From the NCBI GenBank assembly GCA_031425325.1, contig JANPJD010000001.1, positions 1 to 34,872 on the forward strand: a stretch of DNA of 34,872 nt, in the 5' to 3' direction. This document shows positions 15,595-22,879 of this stretch, piece after piece. The translations under genes were made by a program, and so were the position numbers. The stretch is from Aliitabrizicola sp031425325. Its GTDB lineage: Bacteria > Pseudomonadota > Alphaproteobacteria > Rhodobacterales > Rhodobacteraceae. How positions within the stretch are numbered: position 1 is the stretch's first letter; the number at the start of each line of letters is the position of its first letter. The notes beneath the pieces were generated by a model that saw nothing but the letters and a program-made list of their open reading frames with translations, searched no databases and had not been told where the DNA came from.

Positions 15595-15626
15595 TTGGAA
15601 TGTCAACAAGGCTGACTTAAAGTCAG
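15595..15626 (+). promoter_or_regulatory. petP promoter with overlapping palindromic operator
   Basis: TTGGAA (15595-15600), a 17-base spacer, then TAAAGT (15618-15623) forms a plausible sigma-70-type promoter. A 15-base inverted repeat CTGACTT-A-AAGTCAG (15612-15626) covers the -10 element completely and ends 19 bases before the petP start. That is the size and placement expected for autorepression by a MarR dimer. GGAGG follows at 15636-15640. Confidence 0.6.
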
Positions 15627-15645
15627 GTAGCTGGCGGAGGTGGGC

Positions 15646-16152
15646 ATGGCAGAACACAGCGGGCAGGGCGGCGGGGAAAGCCTGCTTTTTCTGACCGACG
15701 AACAGCTTCGCAAGGGGATCGAGGCGATGTTCTTTGCCTATCGCGGGTTCACCGAAGACCCTGACCGCATCCTTGAAGGGATGGATTACGGGCGCGCGCA
15801 TCACCGCGCCATACACTTCATCCATCGCTCGCCGGGAACGACCGTCACCAACCTGCTCTCGATCCTTGGGGTGACGAAGCAGTCCCTGAACCGCGTGCTG
15901 CGGGCGCTGGTCGAGGACGGGCTGGTCGAGTCGCGCATTGGGCGGCAGGACAAACGCGAGCGTCACCTTCACCTGACCGAACAGGGGCGCGCGCTGGAAC
16001 GTGAATTGTCGGACGCGCAGCGCGCGCGGATGCGGGCGGCCTACCGGGCGGCGGGCCCCGTCGCCGTCCAGGGCTTCCGGCAGGTGCTCGAGGCCATGAT
16101 GGACCCCGACCTGCGGCGTCAATACAATACCCTGAAGGAGAATGGCCCATGA
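15646..16152 (+). CDS. petP: MarR-family regulator PetP
   Basis: 168 residues with a winged helix typical of MarR: HHRAIHFIHRSPGTTVTNLLSILGVTKQSLNRVLRALVEDGLV core region (about 52-95), followed by the wing ESRIGRQDKRERHLHLTEQG. GGAGG is 5 bases before the ATG. The stop overlaps petR (ATGA). In Rhodobacter capsulatus a MarR-type petP precedes petR, and both are needed for cytochrome bc1 expression. The same pair and the same following genes here support the names. It likely controls its own promoter through the palindrome over the -10 box. Confidence 0.85.
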   Translation: MAEHSGQGGGESLLFLTDEQLRKGIEAMFFAYRGFTEDPDRILEGMDYGRAHHRAIHFIHRSPGTTVTNLLSILGVTKQSLNRVLRALVEDGLVESRIGRQDKRERHLHLTEQGRALERELSDAQRARMRAAYRAAGPVAVQGFRQVLEAMMDPDLRRQYNTLKENGP

Positions 16153-16853
16153 CGGCGGACCTTCAGGCCCATCTTCTTGTCGTCGACGACGACGAGCGGA
16201 TCCGGGGGCTTCTGCAAAAGTACCTGATCCGCAGTGGTTTTCTTGTGACGATCGCGCGTGACGCCGCACAGGCGCGTCGGCTGCTGGCAGGCCTCGAGTT
16301 CGACCTGATCGTGCTCGACGTGATGATGCCGGGAGATGACGGCATTACCCTGACGCGCGACCTGCGCCAGCGGATGCAGACGCCGATCCTGCTGCTGACC
16401 GCCAAGGCTGAAACCGGCAACCGGATCGAGGGGCTGGAGGCGGGGGCGGATGACTATCTGTCCAAGCCGTTCGAGCCGAAGGAACTGCTCTTGCGGATCA
16501 ATGCGATCCTGCGCCGCATGCCGCAAGCCAAGCCGGCCGAGGCCGGGCCGAAGGTTCTGCATCTGGGCATGGTGCGTTACGACGTCGACCGGGGCGAGTT
16601 GTGGCGCGGTACGGATGTCGTCCGCCTGACGGCGACCGAGGCGGCCCTGATGCGGATCTTTGCGGCAGCACCTGGTGCGGCCGTCAGCCGCGACCGGTTG
16701 GTCGGCGACCTTGGCCGCGACGAAGGCGGGGCGCAGGAGCGGGCGGTCGACGTTCAGATCACCCGCCTCCGCCGCAAGATCGAGAGCGACCCCAAGCAGC
16801 CGCGCTATCTTCAGACGGTACGGGGCGAAGGCTACATGCTGGCACCCGACTGA
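16149..16853 (+). CDS. petR: OmpR-family response regulator PetR
   Basis: 234 residues. Receiver domain 8-122: acidic pocket VVDDDE, phospho-acceptor Asp57 in VLDVMMPG, Thr84 in LLLTAK and Lys106 in LSKPFEP. C-terminal winged helix about 135-232: RLTATEAALMRIF, RAVDVQITRLRRKIE and YLQTVRGEGYML. No histidine kinase gene is nearby, as known for PetR of Rhodobacter capsulatus, which is required for expression of the cytochrome bc1 operon. That operon is not in this window. Co-transcribed with petP. Confidence 0.9.
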   Translation: MTADLQAHLLVVDDDERIRGLLQKYLIRSGFLVTIARDAAQARRLLAGLEFDLIVLDVMMPGDDGITLTRDLRQRMQTPILLLTAKAETGNRIEGLEAGADDYLSKPFEPKELLLRINAILRRMPQAKPAEAGPKVLHLGMVRYDVDRGELWRGTDVVRLTATEAALMRIFAAAPGAAVSRDRLVGDLGRDEGGAQERAVDVQITRLRRKIESDPKQPRYLQTVRGEGYMLAPD

Positions 16854-16860
16854 AAGCGAA

Positions 16861-16883
16861 GGCCGGGGGCCAGCCCCCGGACC
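16861..16883. repeat. REP-like GC-rich palindrome / hairpin after petR
   Basis: CCGGGGG-CCAG-CCCCCGG (16863-16880) forms a 7-bp stem and is followed by ACCCTCGGGATATTTCGCC. From memory, similar GGCCGGGGGC..GCCCCCGGACC..CGGGATATTT elements recur between genes in Rhodobacteraceae genomes. It may terminate petPR transcription or stabilise its mRNA. No T-run follows, and only one copy is visible in the window. Confidence 0.55.
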
Positions 16884-16924
16884 CTCGGGATATTTCGCCA
16901 AGGAAGAAACGGAAAGGACAGCGC

Positions 16925-17851
16925 ATGGCGACGGCCTGGTTCTCGGACGCAGCAGGGGCAGGGCACCTGACCCCGGACGGACATCCCGAGCAGGTCGCGC
17001 GGCTTCGGTCGGTCGAAACGGCGCTGGGCGGGATGAGACTTCTGCGCGAAGCGGCCCCCGAAGGCAGTCGCGAGGATGTATTGCGCTGTCATCCGGCAAG
17101 TTACCTTGAGGGGCTGGAGGCGGCAGTGCCACGGGACGGGACCGTCGCCCTCGATGCCGACACATGGATGTCGCCCGGCACGCTGCGGGCGGCGCTGGGG
17201 GCGGTCGGCGGGGCCTGCGCTGCGGTCGACGTTGTGCTGGGCGGCGGGGCGGCCAACGCCTTTGTGGGCTGCCGCCCGCCGGGGCATCACGCCGAGGCGA
17301 CGCGTCCGATGGGGTTCTGCCTGTTCGGCACGGTGGCGATCGCCGCAAAACGGGCGCTGGACGCGCACGGCCTGTCGCGGGTCGCGGTTGTCGATTTCGA
17401 CGTGCATCACGGCAACGGCACGCAGGCGCTCTTGTGGGACGAGGCGCGGGCACTGGTTGCAACCTCGCAGCAGATGCCGCTCTGGCCCGGCACCGGTGAC
17501 GAGGCGGAACGCGGCGCGCATGGGCAGATCGTGAACGTCCCGCTGGCGCTGGGCACGGACGGCGTCGTCATGCGCGCGGCCTATGAGGCGAAGGTATTCC
17601 CGAGGCTCGAGGCCTTTGCGCCGGAACTGATCCTGATCTCGGCGGGGTTCGACGCCCATCATGCCGATCCGCTGGCGCAACTGGAATGGGACGAAGATGA
17701 CTATGTCTGGCTGACGCAGCGGCTGTGCGACCTGGCCGACCGCCACGCCGGGGGGCGGGTGGTCTCGGTGCTGGAGGGCGGCTATGATCTGGCGGCGCTC
17801 GCGGCATCGGTCGCCGCGCATGTGGGCGTATTGAAGGAGCGGGGCGCATGA
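16925..17851 (+). CDS. Histone deacetylase-family (acetylpolyamine amidohydrolase-like) protein
   Basis: 308-residue zinc hydrolase of the class II HDAC/acetoin-utilisation superfamily. Motifs: HPEQVARL near the N-terminus, GCRPPGHHAE (115-124; His121/His122 charge relay), VVDFDVHHGNGTQ (155-167; zinc ligands Asp159 and His161), LISAGFDAHHADPLA (third zinc Asp) and VLEGGYDL with the transition-state Tyr. All catalytic residues are present. It likely deacetylates polyamines or other small amides, or protein lysines; the substrate is not fixed. AAAGGA precedes the chosen ATG. Its stop overlaps xseB (ATGA), a conserved linkage in this group. Confidence 0.92.
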   Translation: MATAWFSDAAGAGHLTPDGHPEQVARLRSVETALGGMRLLREAAPEGSREDVLRCHPASYLEGLEAAVPRDGTVALDADTWMSPGTLRAALGAVGGACAAVDVVLGGGAANAFVGCRPPGHHAEATRPMGFCLFGTVAIAAKRALDAHGLSRVAVVDFDVHHGNGTQALLWDEARALVATSQQMPLWPGTGDEAERGAHGQIVNVPLALGTDGVVMRAAYEAKVFPRLEAFAPELILISAGFDAHHADPLAQLEWDEDDYVWLTQRLCDLADRHAGGRVVSVLEGGYDLAALAASVAAHVGVLKERGA

Positions 17852-18087
17852 CGGACAAGCCGATCAGCGAGATGAGTTTCGAAGAGGCGATGGCCGCACT
17901 GGAGGCGGTTGTCGGAGCGCTCGAAAAGGGCGATGTGCCGCTCGAGCAGTCGATTGCACTCTACGAGCAGGGGGCGGCGCTCAAGGCGCATTGCGCCGCC
18001 AAACTAGGCGAGGCGCAGGAGAAGGTCGAGATGATCCGTGCACGCGACGGGCGTGCTGTGGGGGTCGCGCCGACGGAAGGGCTGTGA
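17848..18087 (+). CDS. xseB: Exodeoxyribonuclease VII small subunit
   Basis: 79 residues, the normal size. A short coiled helical hairpin: SFEEAMAALEAVVGALEKGDVPLEQSIALYEQG is the family signature region (about 10-43), followed by LKAHCAAKLGEAQEKVE. It binds XseA to form the nuclease that degrades single-stranded DNA to oligonucleotides; xseA is not in the window. It overlaps the HDAC-like gene by ATGA at its start and ispA by GTGA at its end, so the three are translated as a unit. Confidence 0.96.
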   Translation: MTDKPISEMSFEEAMAALEAVVGALEKGDVPLEQSIALYEQGAALKAHCAAKLGEAQEKVEMIRARDGRAVGVAPTEGL

Positions 18088-18953
18088 GCTTCGCCGCAGC
18101 GCTGGCCCAGGCGGCTGCCCTTGTCGAGCAGCGCCTTCAGGCGGCACTTTCCGAAAGGGCCGATGTGCCGCTTGTCGATGCGATGCGCCATGCCGTCTCG
18201 GGCGGCAAGCGATTGCGCGGTTTCCTTGTGCTGGAAGGAGCGACGATGCTGGGGGTCGGCCCCACCCGTGCGGTGAGTGCGGCTGCGGCGGTCGAGGCGC
18301 TGCATGCCTATAGCCTGGTGCACGACGACCTGCCCGCGATGGACGACGACGACCTGCGGCGCGGCCAGCCGACGGTTCATGTCCGTTGGGACGAGGCGAC
18401 GGCGATCCTGGCCGGGGATGCCCTGCAGACCCTTGCGTTCGAACTTCTCTGTGACCGGGCGCTCGGGCCGGCAGAGGTCCGCGTCTCGCTGGTGGCGGCG
18501 CTTGCACGGGCGTCGGGCGTCGAAGGGATGGTGCTGGGGCAGGCGCTTGACATCGCGGCCGAAACTGCGGGGCGCGCCCTGAGCCTCGATGAGATCACGG
18601 CCCTTCAGGCGGGCAAGACCGGCGCGCTGATCCGCTGGTCGGCCGAGGCAGGTGCGGTTATCGCGGGGGCCGATCCTGCCCCGTTGGGGCGTTATGCCAC
18701 CGCTCTGGGGCTGGCCTTCCAGATCGCCGACGATATCCTCGATGTCGAGGGCGACGCAGGCAAGGCCGGCAAGCGGCTCCGCAAGGATGCCGGGGCAGGC
18801 AAAGCGACCTTCGTTTCGCACCTTGGCCTAGCTGGCGCCAAGATGCGCGCGGCGGCGCTGGTGGACGAAGCCTGTGCCGCGCTCGACCAGTATGGCGAGG
18901 CCGCGGCAAATCTCAGGGCTGCCGCGCGGTTCGTCGTGGCGCGTGACAGCTGA
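18084..18953 (+). CDS. ispA: Polyprenyl synthetase, (2E,6E)-farnesyl diphosphate synthase
   Basis: 289 residues. Condenses isopentenyl diphosphate with dimethylallyl and geranyl diphosphate to farnesyl diphosphate for quinones, carotenoids and undecaprenol. First aspartate-rich motif DDLPAMD (81-87, with the two-residue insertion of bacterial type II enzymes), then RRGQPTVH; GKTGALI (177-183); second motif DDILD (216-220). The start is the GTG at 18084, which overlaps the xseB stop and has GGAAGG just upstream; the frame is open further back inside xseB but without homology. In relatives dxs usually follows; here a nucleotide cyclase does. Confidence 0.94.
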   Translation: MSFAAALAQAAALVEQRLQAALSERADVPLVDAMRHAVSGGKRLRGFLVLEGATMLGVGPTRAVSAAAAVEALHAYSLVHDDLPAMDDDDLRRGQPTVHVRWDEATAILAGDALQTLAFELLCDRALGPAEVRVSLVAALARASGVEGMVLGQALDIAAETAGRALSLDEITALQAGKTGALIRWSAEAGAVIAGADPAPLGRYATALGLAFQIADDILDVEGDAGKAGKRLRKDAGAGKATFVSHLGLAGAKMRAAALVDEACAALDQYGEAAANLRAAARFVVARDS

Positions 18954-19110
18954 CCACTGGACAGGCGACCCCTCGATCGCTTGACGGTAGGGCTCCTTGT
19001 GCCGACAGGCCGGGCGTGACGGTGCTGTCCGGCGGCACAGGGGCCCGCAGGAAGCGCTTGCCCCCGCGCGTCATCAGGCGTCATCTGGTCGGTAACGGAG
19101 CGGGGCAGGG

Positions 19111-20430
19111 ATGAAGATCGGCAAGCCGACAGGGCCGCTTCCCGCCAGGGTAACGGCCGGGATCGAGTCGCGCGAAGTCGCTGCCGAGCGGCTGATCGGC
19201 TGGGTCCAGCTTGGGCTGGTCGTGTTCTTCGGGCTCCTTTATGCCATTAGCCCGCGTGCCGAGGGTGGGTCTGGGGCGACCTTCGTTCCCGCTACGCTGG
19301 CGGCCTATTTCGTCTTCACCGTCGTGCGGCTGGTGCTGTCTTACCGGGTGACCCTGCCCGACTGGTATCTCGTGGCCTCGATCGTCGTCGACCTGCTGCT
19401 TCTGTCGGGGCTGATCTATTCGTTTCACATCCAGTACGCCCAGCCACCGGCCTTCTACCTCAAGGCACCCACGCTTCTTTACATCTTCTTTTTCATCAGC
19501 CTTCGGGCGCTGCGGTTCGATCCGCGCTTCGTCCTGATCTCGGGGATCATGGGCGCGCTGAGTTGGGCGGCGCTGTTTTCCTATGCGGTGATGTCGGACA
19601 TGGGCGAGATGGTCGTCACCCGAAACTATGTGGAATATCTGACGAGCAACTCGGTGCTGATCGGGGCCGAGATCGACAAGATCCTGACAATTGTCGGCGT
19701 AACGGCCATCCTGACGCTGGCCTTGCATCGGGGCCGGCGCCTTCTGTTCGACGCGGTGCAAGGACAGGCCGCAGCGGATGACCTGACCCGCTTTTTCGCA
19801 CCGGAAGTGGCCCGGTCGATCACCGGCGGGGCAGACCTGCCCGCTGTCGGCCAGGGCGTTCTGCGCGAGGCCGCTGTCCTGTTCGTCGATGTCCGGGGTT
19901 TCACCGCGACGGCGGAACGGCTGAAGCCCGATGTGATGCTGCGCCTTCTGGCACGCTATCAGGACGTGGCGCTCGGGGTGATCGAGGCGAAGGGCGGCGT
20001 CGTCGACAAGTTTCTCGGTGACGGCATACTCGCCACGTTCAACGCGGTCCGGCAAAGTGACACCTTTGCCGCCGATGCGCTGTCGGCCGCCGTCCTTGTG
20101 GTCGAGACGATGGACGCGGCCCGCGCCGAGATGCGGGCGCTCGGCTGGCCCGGCGATTTCCGCATCGGGGCGGCAGTTGCCTCAGGTCCGGTGACGCTGG
20201 GCGTGATCGGGACCGGAACGCGGCTGGAGTTCACGGTGATCGGGTCGGCGGTCAATACGGCAGCGAAGCTGGAGGGGGCGACCAAGACCCTTGGCGTGCG
20301 CGTGCTGACGGATTCCGACACGCTGCGTCTGGCGATTTCGCAGGGCTTTGGCGGGATGGCCCGCCAGCGGTTTACCGCAGCCGAGGTTACCGGCCTTGCG
20401 CGTCCGGTCGATCTCGTGGCGTTGGCCTGA
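19111..20430 (+). CDS. Membrane-anchored class III adenylate/guanylate cyclase domain protein
   Basis: 439 residues. About six hydrophobic segments (roughly 32-46, 60-76, 86-104, 118-132, 138-160, 190-205) form an N-terminal membrane part. The cyclase domain is at about 252-430: metal Asp260 in LFVDVRGFT, Lys300 and second metal Asp304 in VDKFLGDGILATF, then TVIGSAVNTAAKLE. In that last motif Thr375 is at the adenine-recognition position (as in class IIIb), Asn382 is the conserved transition-state Asn, but the following transition-state Arg is Lys386. Activity is therefore likely but not certain. It would make cAMP in response to a membrane or bicarbonate-type signal; both are inference. Confidence 0.88.
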   Translation: MKIGKPTGPLPARVTAGIESREVAAERLIGWVQLGLVVFFGLLYAISPRAEGGSGATFVPATLAAYFVFTVVRLVLSYRVTLPDWYLVASIVVDLLLLSGLIYSFHIQYAQPPAFYLKAPTLLYIFFFISLRALRFDPRFVLISGIMGALSWAALFSYAVMSDMGEMVVTRNYVEYLTSNSVLIGAEIDKILTIVGVTAILTLALHRGRRLLFDAVQGQAAADDLTRFFAPEVARSITGGADLPAVGQGVLREAAVLFVDVRGFTATAERLKPDVMLRLLARYQDVALGVIEAKGGVVDKFLGDGILATFNAVRQSDTFAADALSAAVLVVETMDAARAEMRALGWPGDFRIGAAVASGPVTLGVIGTGTRLEFTVIGSAVNTAAKLEGATKTLGVRVLTDSDTLRLAISQGFGGMARQRFTAAEVTGLARPVDLVALA

Positions 20431-20590
20431 GCCCGACCGGCACCGTTGCCGCTGCGGTCAGAAGGACCGCCGACATTCCGCCGGCGGCGTAAAGCCCCAG
20501 GCTGATCCACCCGAACAGACCCGCAACAGCCCCCGCCGCCGCGCAAAGCGTTCCTCCTGCCATCCCAGCCAGCAGATAAAGGACTACCAT
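20387..20590 (-). CDS. Small two-helix membrane protein
   Basis: 67 residues from the ATG at 20590 (GTG at 20596 is an alternative). Two hydrophobic segments, about residues 3-25 and 27-48, rich in Gly and Ala, with a polar Arg/Pro-rich tail. GGGGTG lies before the start. Its 3' end overlaps the convergent cyclase gene by 44 bases. The regular helix-length hydrophobic pattern argues for a real gene, but there is no domain to name. Confidence 0.6.
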   Translation of the reverse strand: MVVLYLLAGMAGGTLCAAAGAVAGLFGWISLGLYAAGGMSAVLLTAAATVPVGLRPTPRDRPDAQGR

Positions 20591-20695
20591 CGTCACACCC
20601 CGAACCCCGTCCGTGGGTGCAGAGTAACCGCGGTGGTCCGCGAAACTTGGGCCGAAGCTGGGCCTTCTGTTTCGAATTTAGGAGAATGCCTTGGG

Positions 20696-21454
20696 TCAGA
20701 ATGCGTTCACCAGAAGGTAGATCGTCGCCTTGGCCATCGCATAGACGACCCCGGCCACGACCGAGACTGCAACCCCCGCCATCGCGACGCCCCCCAGCAC
20801 CCAAAGGCCGTCCCTCTCGAGAACGCCGAGCGCCATGAGGCAGATCGCGATTGCAGGCAGCATGTTGCCCAGCGGGATAGGCAGGATGAGGATCAGCGCG
20901 AGCATCAGGCAAAGCGCGCCGATCGCCCGCTCGGCGTTGCGATGGACAAGAACCGTCAGGCGCGGTTTCAGCAACCGCTCCGCGCGCGCAAGAAGCGGGG
21001 TGACGCGCAGCACAGTCTGGGCAAAATCCTCGCGCGAGATAGAGCGGTTCGCGATGAAGGGGGGCAGCCAGGGGATGCGCCCCAGCATCATCTGCGCGGA
21101 CAGATAGATAAGCGGCAGCCCCAGCAGGCCGGATACGCCCGGCGGGGCGGGCAGCACGTTGGGAAAGGCAAAGATCAGCAGCAGTGCCCCGATGGCCCGA
21201 CCGCTCATCATCTGCACGAGGTCTGCGATCGAGATCCGCGTCCGCGTCTCGTCGGCCCCGATCTCGTCCAGAAGTTCGGACAGGCGCTTGCGGGGCGGGC
21301 GCTTGCGACGCAACCGCCTTAGGCGCCCTGCGGGCAAGGCGTCGTCCTCGGCGTCCTGCTCGTCGTGCAGGATGTCGTCGTGATCGGCCGCAGGGTGATC
21401 GGGGCCGACCTCTGTCGGGTCGTCAAGGCGATTGCTCGGCGTGTTCTGGGTCAT
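20696..21454 (-). CDS. ExoD-family membrane protein
   Basis: 252 residues. An acidic, His/Asp-rich N-terminal tail (about 12-40) and a basic LRRLRRKRPPRKRLSELL stretch lead into the ExoD domain. It contains ISIADLVQMMSGRAIGALLLIFAFPNVLP-type sequence (about 75-105), then GLPLIYLSAQMMLGR, LPPFIANRSI and three more hydrophobic segments near the C-terminus (GALCLMLALILILPIPLGN; VLGGVAMAGVAVSVVAGVV). ExoD homologues were named for exopolysaccharide effects in rhizobia, but the biochemical role is unknown. The ATG at 21454 is chosen because the domain begins after it; the upstream open frame lies in the hairpin/terC spacer. Confidence 0.85.
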   Translation of the reverse strand: MTQNTPSNRLDDPTEVGPDHPAADHDDILHDEQDAEDDALPAGRLRRLRRKRPPRKRLSELLDEIGADETRTRISIADLVQMMSGRAIGALLLIFAFPNVLPAPPGVSGLLGLPLIYLSAQMMLGRIPWLPPFIANRSISREDFAQTVLRVTPLLARAERLLKPRLTVLVHRNAERAIGALCLMLALILILPIPLGNMLPAIAICLMALGVLERDGLWVLGGVAMAGVAVSVVAGVVYAMAKATIYLLVNAF

Positions 21455-21514
21455 GCCCCGATTAGTCCGGGCCAGCGTGACGGATGCAAGACACGAACCG
21501 GGCAAATTGGTGAA

Positions 21515-21545
21515 CGACCCACCCGGCGCACTGGCGGGCGGGTCG
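21515..21545 (-). terminator. Terminator-like hairpin downstream of terC
   Basis: An 11-bp stem with one G-U pair (CGACCCACCCG / CGGGCGGGTCG on the plus strand) around a 9-base loop. It begins 10 bases after the terC stop and lies before the exoD start. Only a weak T-rich stretch follows on the minus strand, so termination may be partial. Confidence 0.5.
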
Positions 21546-21554
21546 TCCGGCGGG

Positions 21555-22556
21555 TCATGGGACCAGCGTCGTCGGCTCGTCCGCATGCGGAGGCAGGTTC
21601 CGGCTTTTCCACAGCGAGAAGACCACACCCGCCGTAAGGATGGCAAACGTCACGCCGAGCGAGATGGAGGCCGGAAACTTCTCGAGCCCAAGCAGGTCGG
21701 CCACGAAGATCTTCGACCCGATGAAGATCAGAAGCAGCGAGAGCGCATACTTCAGGTAGTGGAATCGGTGGAGGATCGCCGCAAGCGCGAAGTAAAGCGC
21801 GCGCAGGCCAAGGATCGCGAAGATGTTCGACGTGTAGACGATGAACGGGTCCGAAGTGATCGCGAACACGGCGGGCACCGAATCGACAGCGAAGATGAGG
21901 TCCGCGATCTCGACCATCACGAGGGCGAGAAACAGTGGGGTCGCGAACCAGACCAACTTGCCGGTGGTTGGATGCGGTTGCTTCACCCAGAAGTCGTGAC
22001 CGTGCAGGGTCTCGGTCACGTTCATCCGTCGCTTCATGAACTTCAGGATCGGGTTGCTTGCGATGTCCATCGGCTTGTCGCCCATGAACATCATCTTGAT
22101 GCCCGTGAAGATCAGGAACACGGCGAAGATGTAGAGCACCCACGAATACTGCGCGACCAGCGTGGCCCCCAGCCCGATCATGATGCCGCGCAGCACGATG
22201 ACGCCCAGGATACCCCAGAACAGCACGCGGTGCTGATACATCCGGGGCACGGCGAAATAGCTGAAGATCAGGGCGATGACGAAGACGTTGTCCATCGCCA
22301 GCGTCTTTTCGACCACGAAGGCGGTGAGGTAGAGCTTGCTCTCCTCAAGCCCGATCTGCCACCAGACAAAGCCCGAAAACGCGACCCCGAGCGTGATGTA
22401 AAGGGCCGACAGCTTCAGACTTTCGGCAATGCCGATCTCGTGGTCTTCCTTGTTCAGTACCCCAAGGTCGAAGACCAGAAGTGCGATGACGATGCTGACG
22501 AAGAGCAGCCACATCCAGACTGGCTTCGACAAAAACTCGGCAAGAAGAAAATCCAT
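21555..22556 (-). CDS. TerC/Alx-family integral membrane protein
   Basis: 333 residues with about nine membrane helices. Family motifs: AFVVEKTLAMDNVFVIALIF region (about 80-99, with Glu and Asp in the membrane), LFWGILGVIVLRG, FLALVMVEIADLIFAVDSVPAVFAI region (second acidic motif, ExxDxxFAxDSxPA) and SNIFAILGLRALYF. These duplicated acidic motifs are typical of TerC proteins, which are implicated in manganese export and metal insertion into exported proteins. AAGGGA precedes the ATG. Upstream are a good promoter and a structured leader RNA. The name 'tellurium resistance' is historical; resistance is not implied. Confidence 0.93.
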   Translation of the reverse strand: MDFLLAEFLSKPVWMWLLFVSIVIALLVFDLGVLNKEDHEIGIAESLKLSALYITLGVAFSGFVWWQIGLEESKLYLTAFVVEKTLAMDNVFVIALIFSYFAVPRMYQHRVLFWGILGVIVLRGIMIGLGATLVAQYSWVLYIFAVFLIFTGIKMMFMGDKPMDIASNPILKFMKRRMNVTETLHGHDFWVKQPHPTTGKLVWFATPLFLALVMVEIADLIFAVDSVPAVFAITSDPFIVYTSNIFAILGLRALYFALAAILHRFHYLKYALSLLLIFIGSKIFVADLLGLEKFPASISLGVTFAILTAGVVFSLWKSRNLPPHADEPTTLVP

Positions 22557-22596
22557 GACCCATCCCTTTGCAATTGCGTGGCTGAGGGACGGCGCG

Positions 22597-22666
22597 CCGG
22601 GCCAACCATCGAGCTCACTTCTCGATGCGGCTCGACATCACGACTTTCGTCGTCAGAGGGGCCCGG
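22597..22666 (-). promoter_or_regulatory. Structured 5' leader of terC (candidate terC RNA motif)
   Basis: In the terC leader (minus strand, 5' to 3') three perfect helices nest as a junction. P1 is CCGGGCC (22666-22660) with GGCCCGG (22603-22597). Inside it, P2 is ACGAC-GAAA-GTCGT (22653-22640) with a GNRA tetraloop, and P3 is CATCGAG-N7-CTCGATG (22627-22607). It lies between the promoter and the ribosome site, 40 bases before the start codon. A conserved 'terC RNA motif' upstream of terC genes in Alphaproteobacteria has been described from comparative genomics; whether this is that class needs a covariance-model match. The helices themselves are read directly. Confidence 0.65.
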
Positions 22667-22677
22667 TCCGCGTCGGT

Positions 22678-22706
22678 CACATAAGAGTGAGCCGGATCAC
22701 CGTCAA
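22678..22706 (-). promoter_or_regulatory. terC promoter
   Basis: On the minus strand TTGACG (22706-22701), 17 bases, then TATGTG (22683-22678). This is a near-consensus -35 with a fair -10. Transcription would start near 22671 and give a leader of about 115 bases holding the structured element. Confidence 0.6.
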
Positions 22707-22879
22707 CCCCGGGCGGAGAATCCCCTGGGCGGGAACAAGCGACAGCCAGGCAGGTTCAGGCCCCGAACGACGCGCGGCGTATCAACCGGATACGACGGCA
22801 TGAGGAACAGAGCGGTTTTTCCGGTTTCCCGCCTGGCCATGGATCGGCACTCGCCTCTACCCCGTCCGTCGCGCGTCGT

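Noticed and set aside
22557..22680. yybP-ykoY manganese riboswitch upstream of terC
   Set aside because: The conserved loop sequences of that class (GGGGAGUA-type) are not visible; the three-helix arrangement fits another class better.
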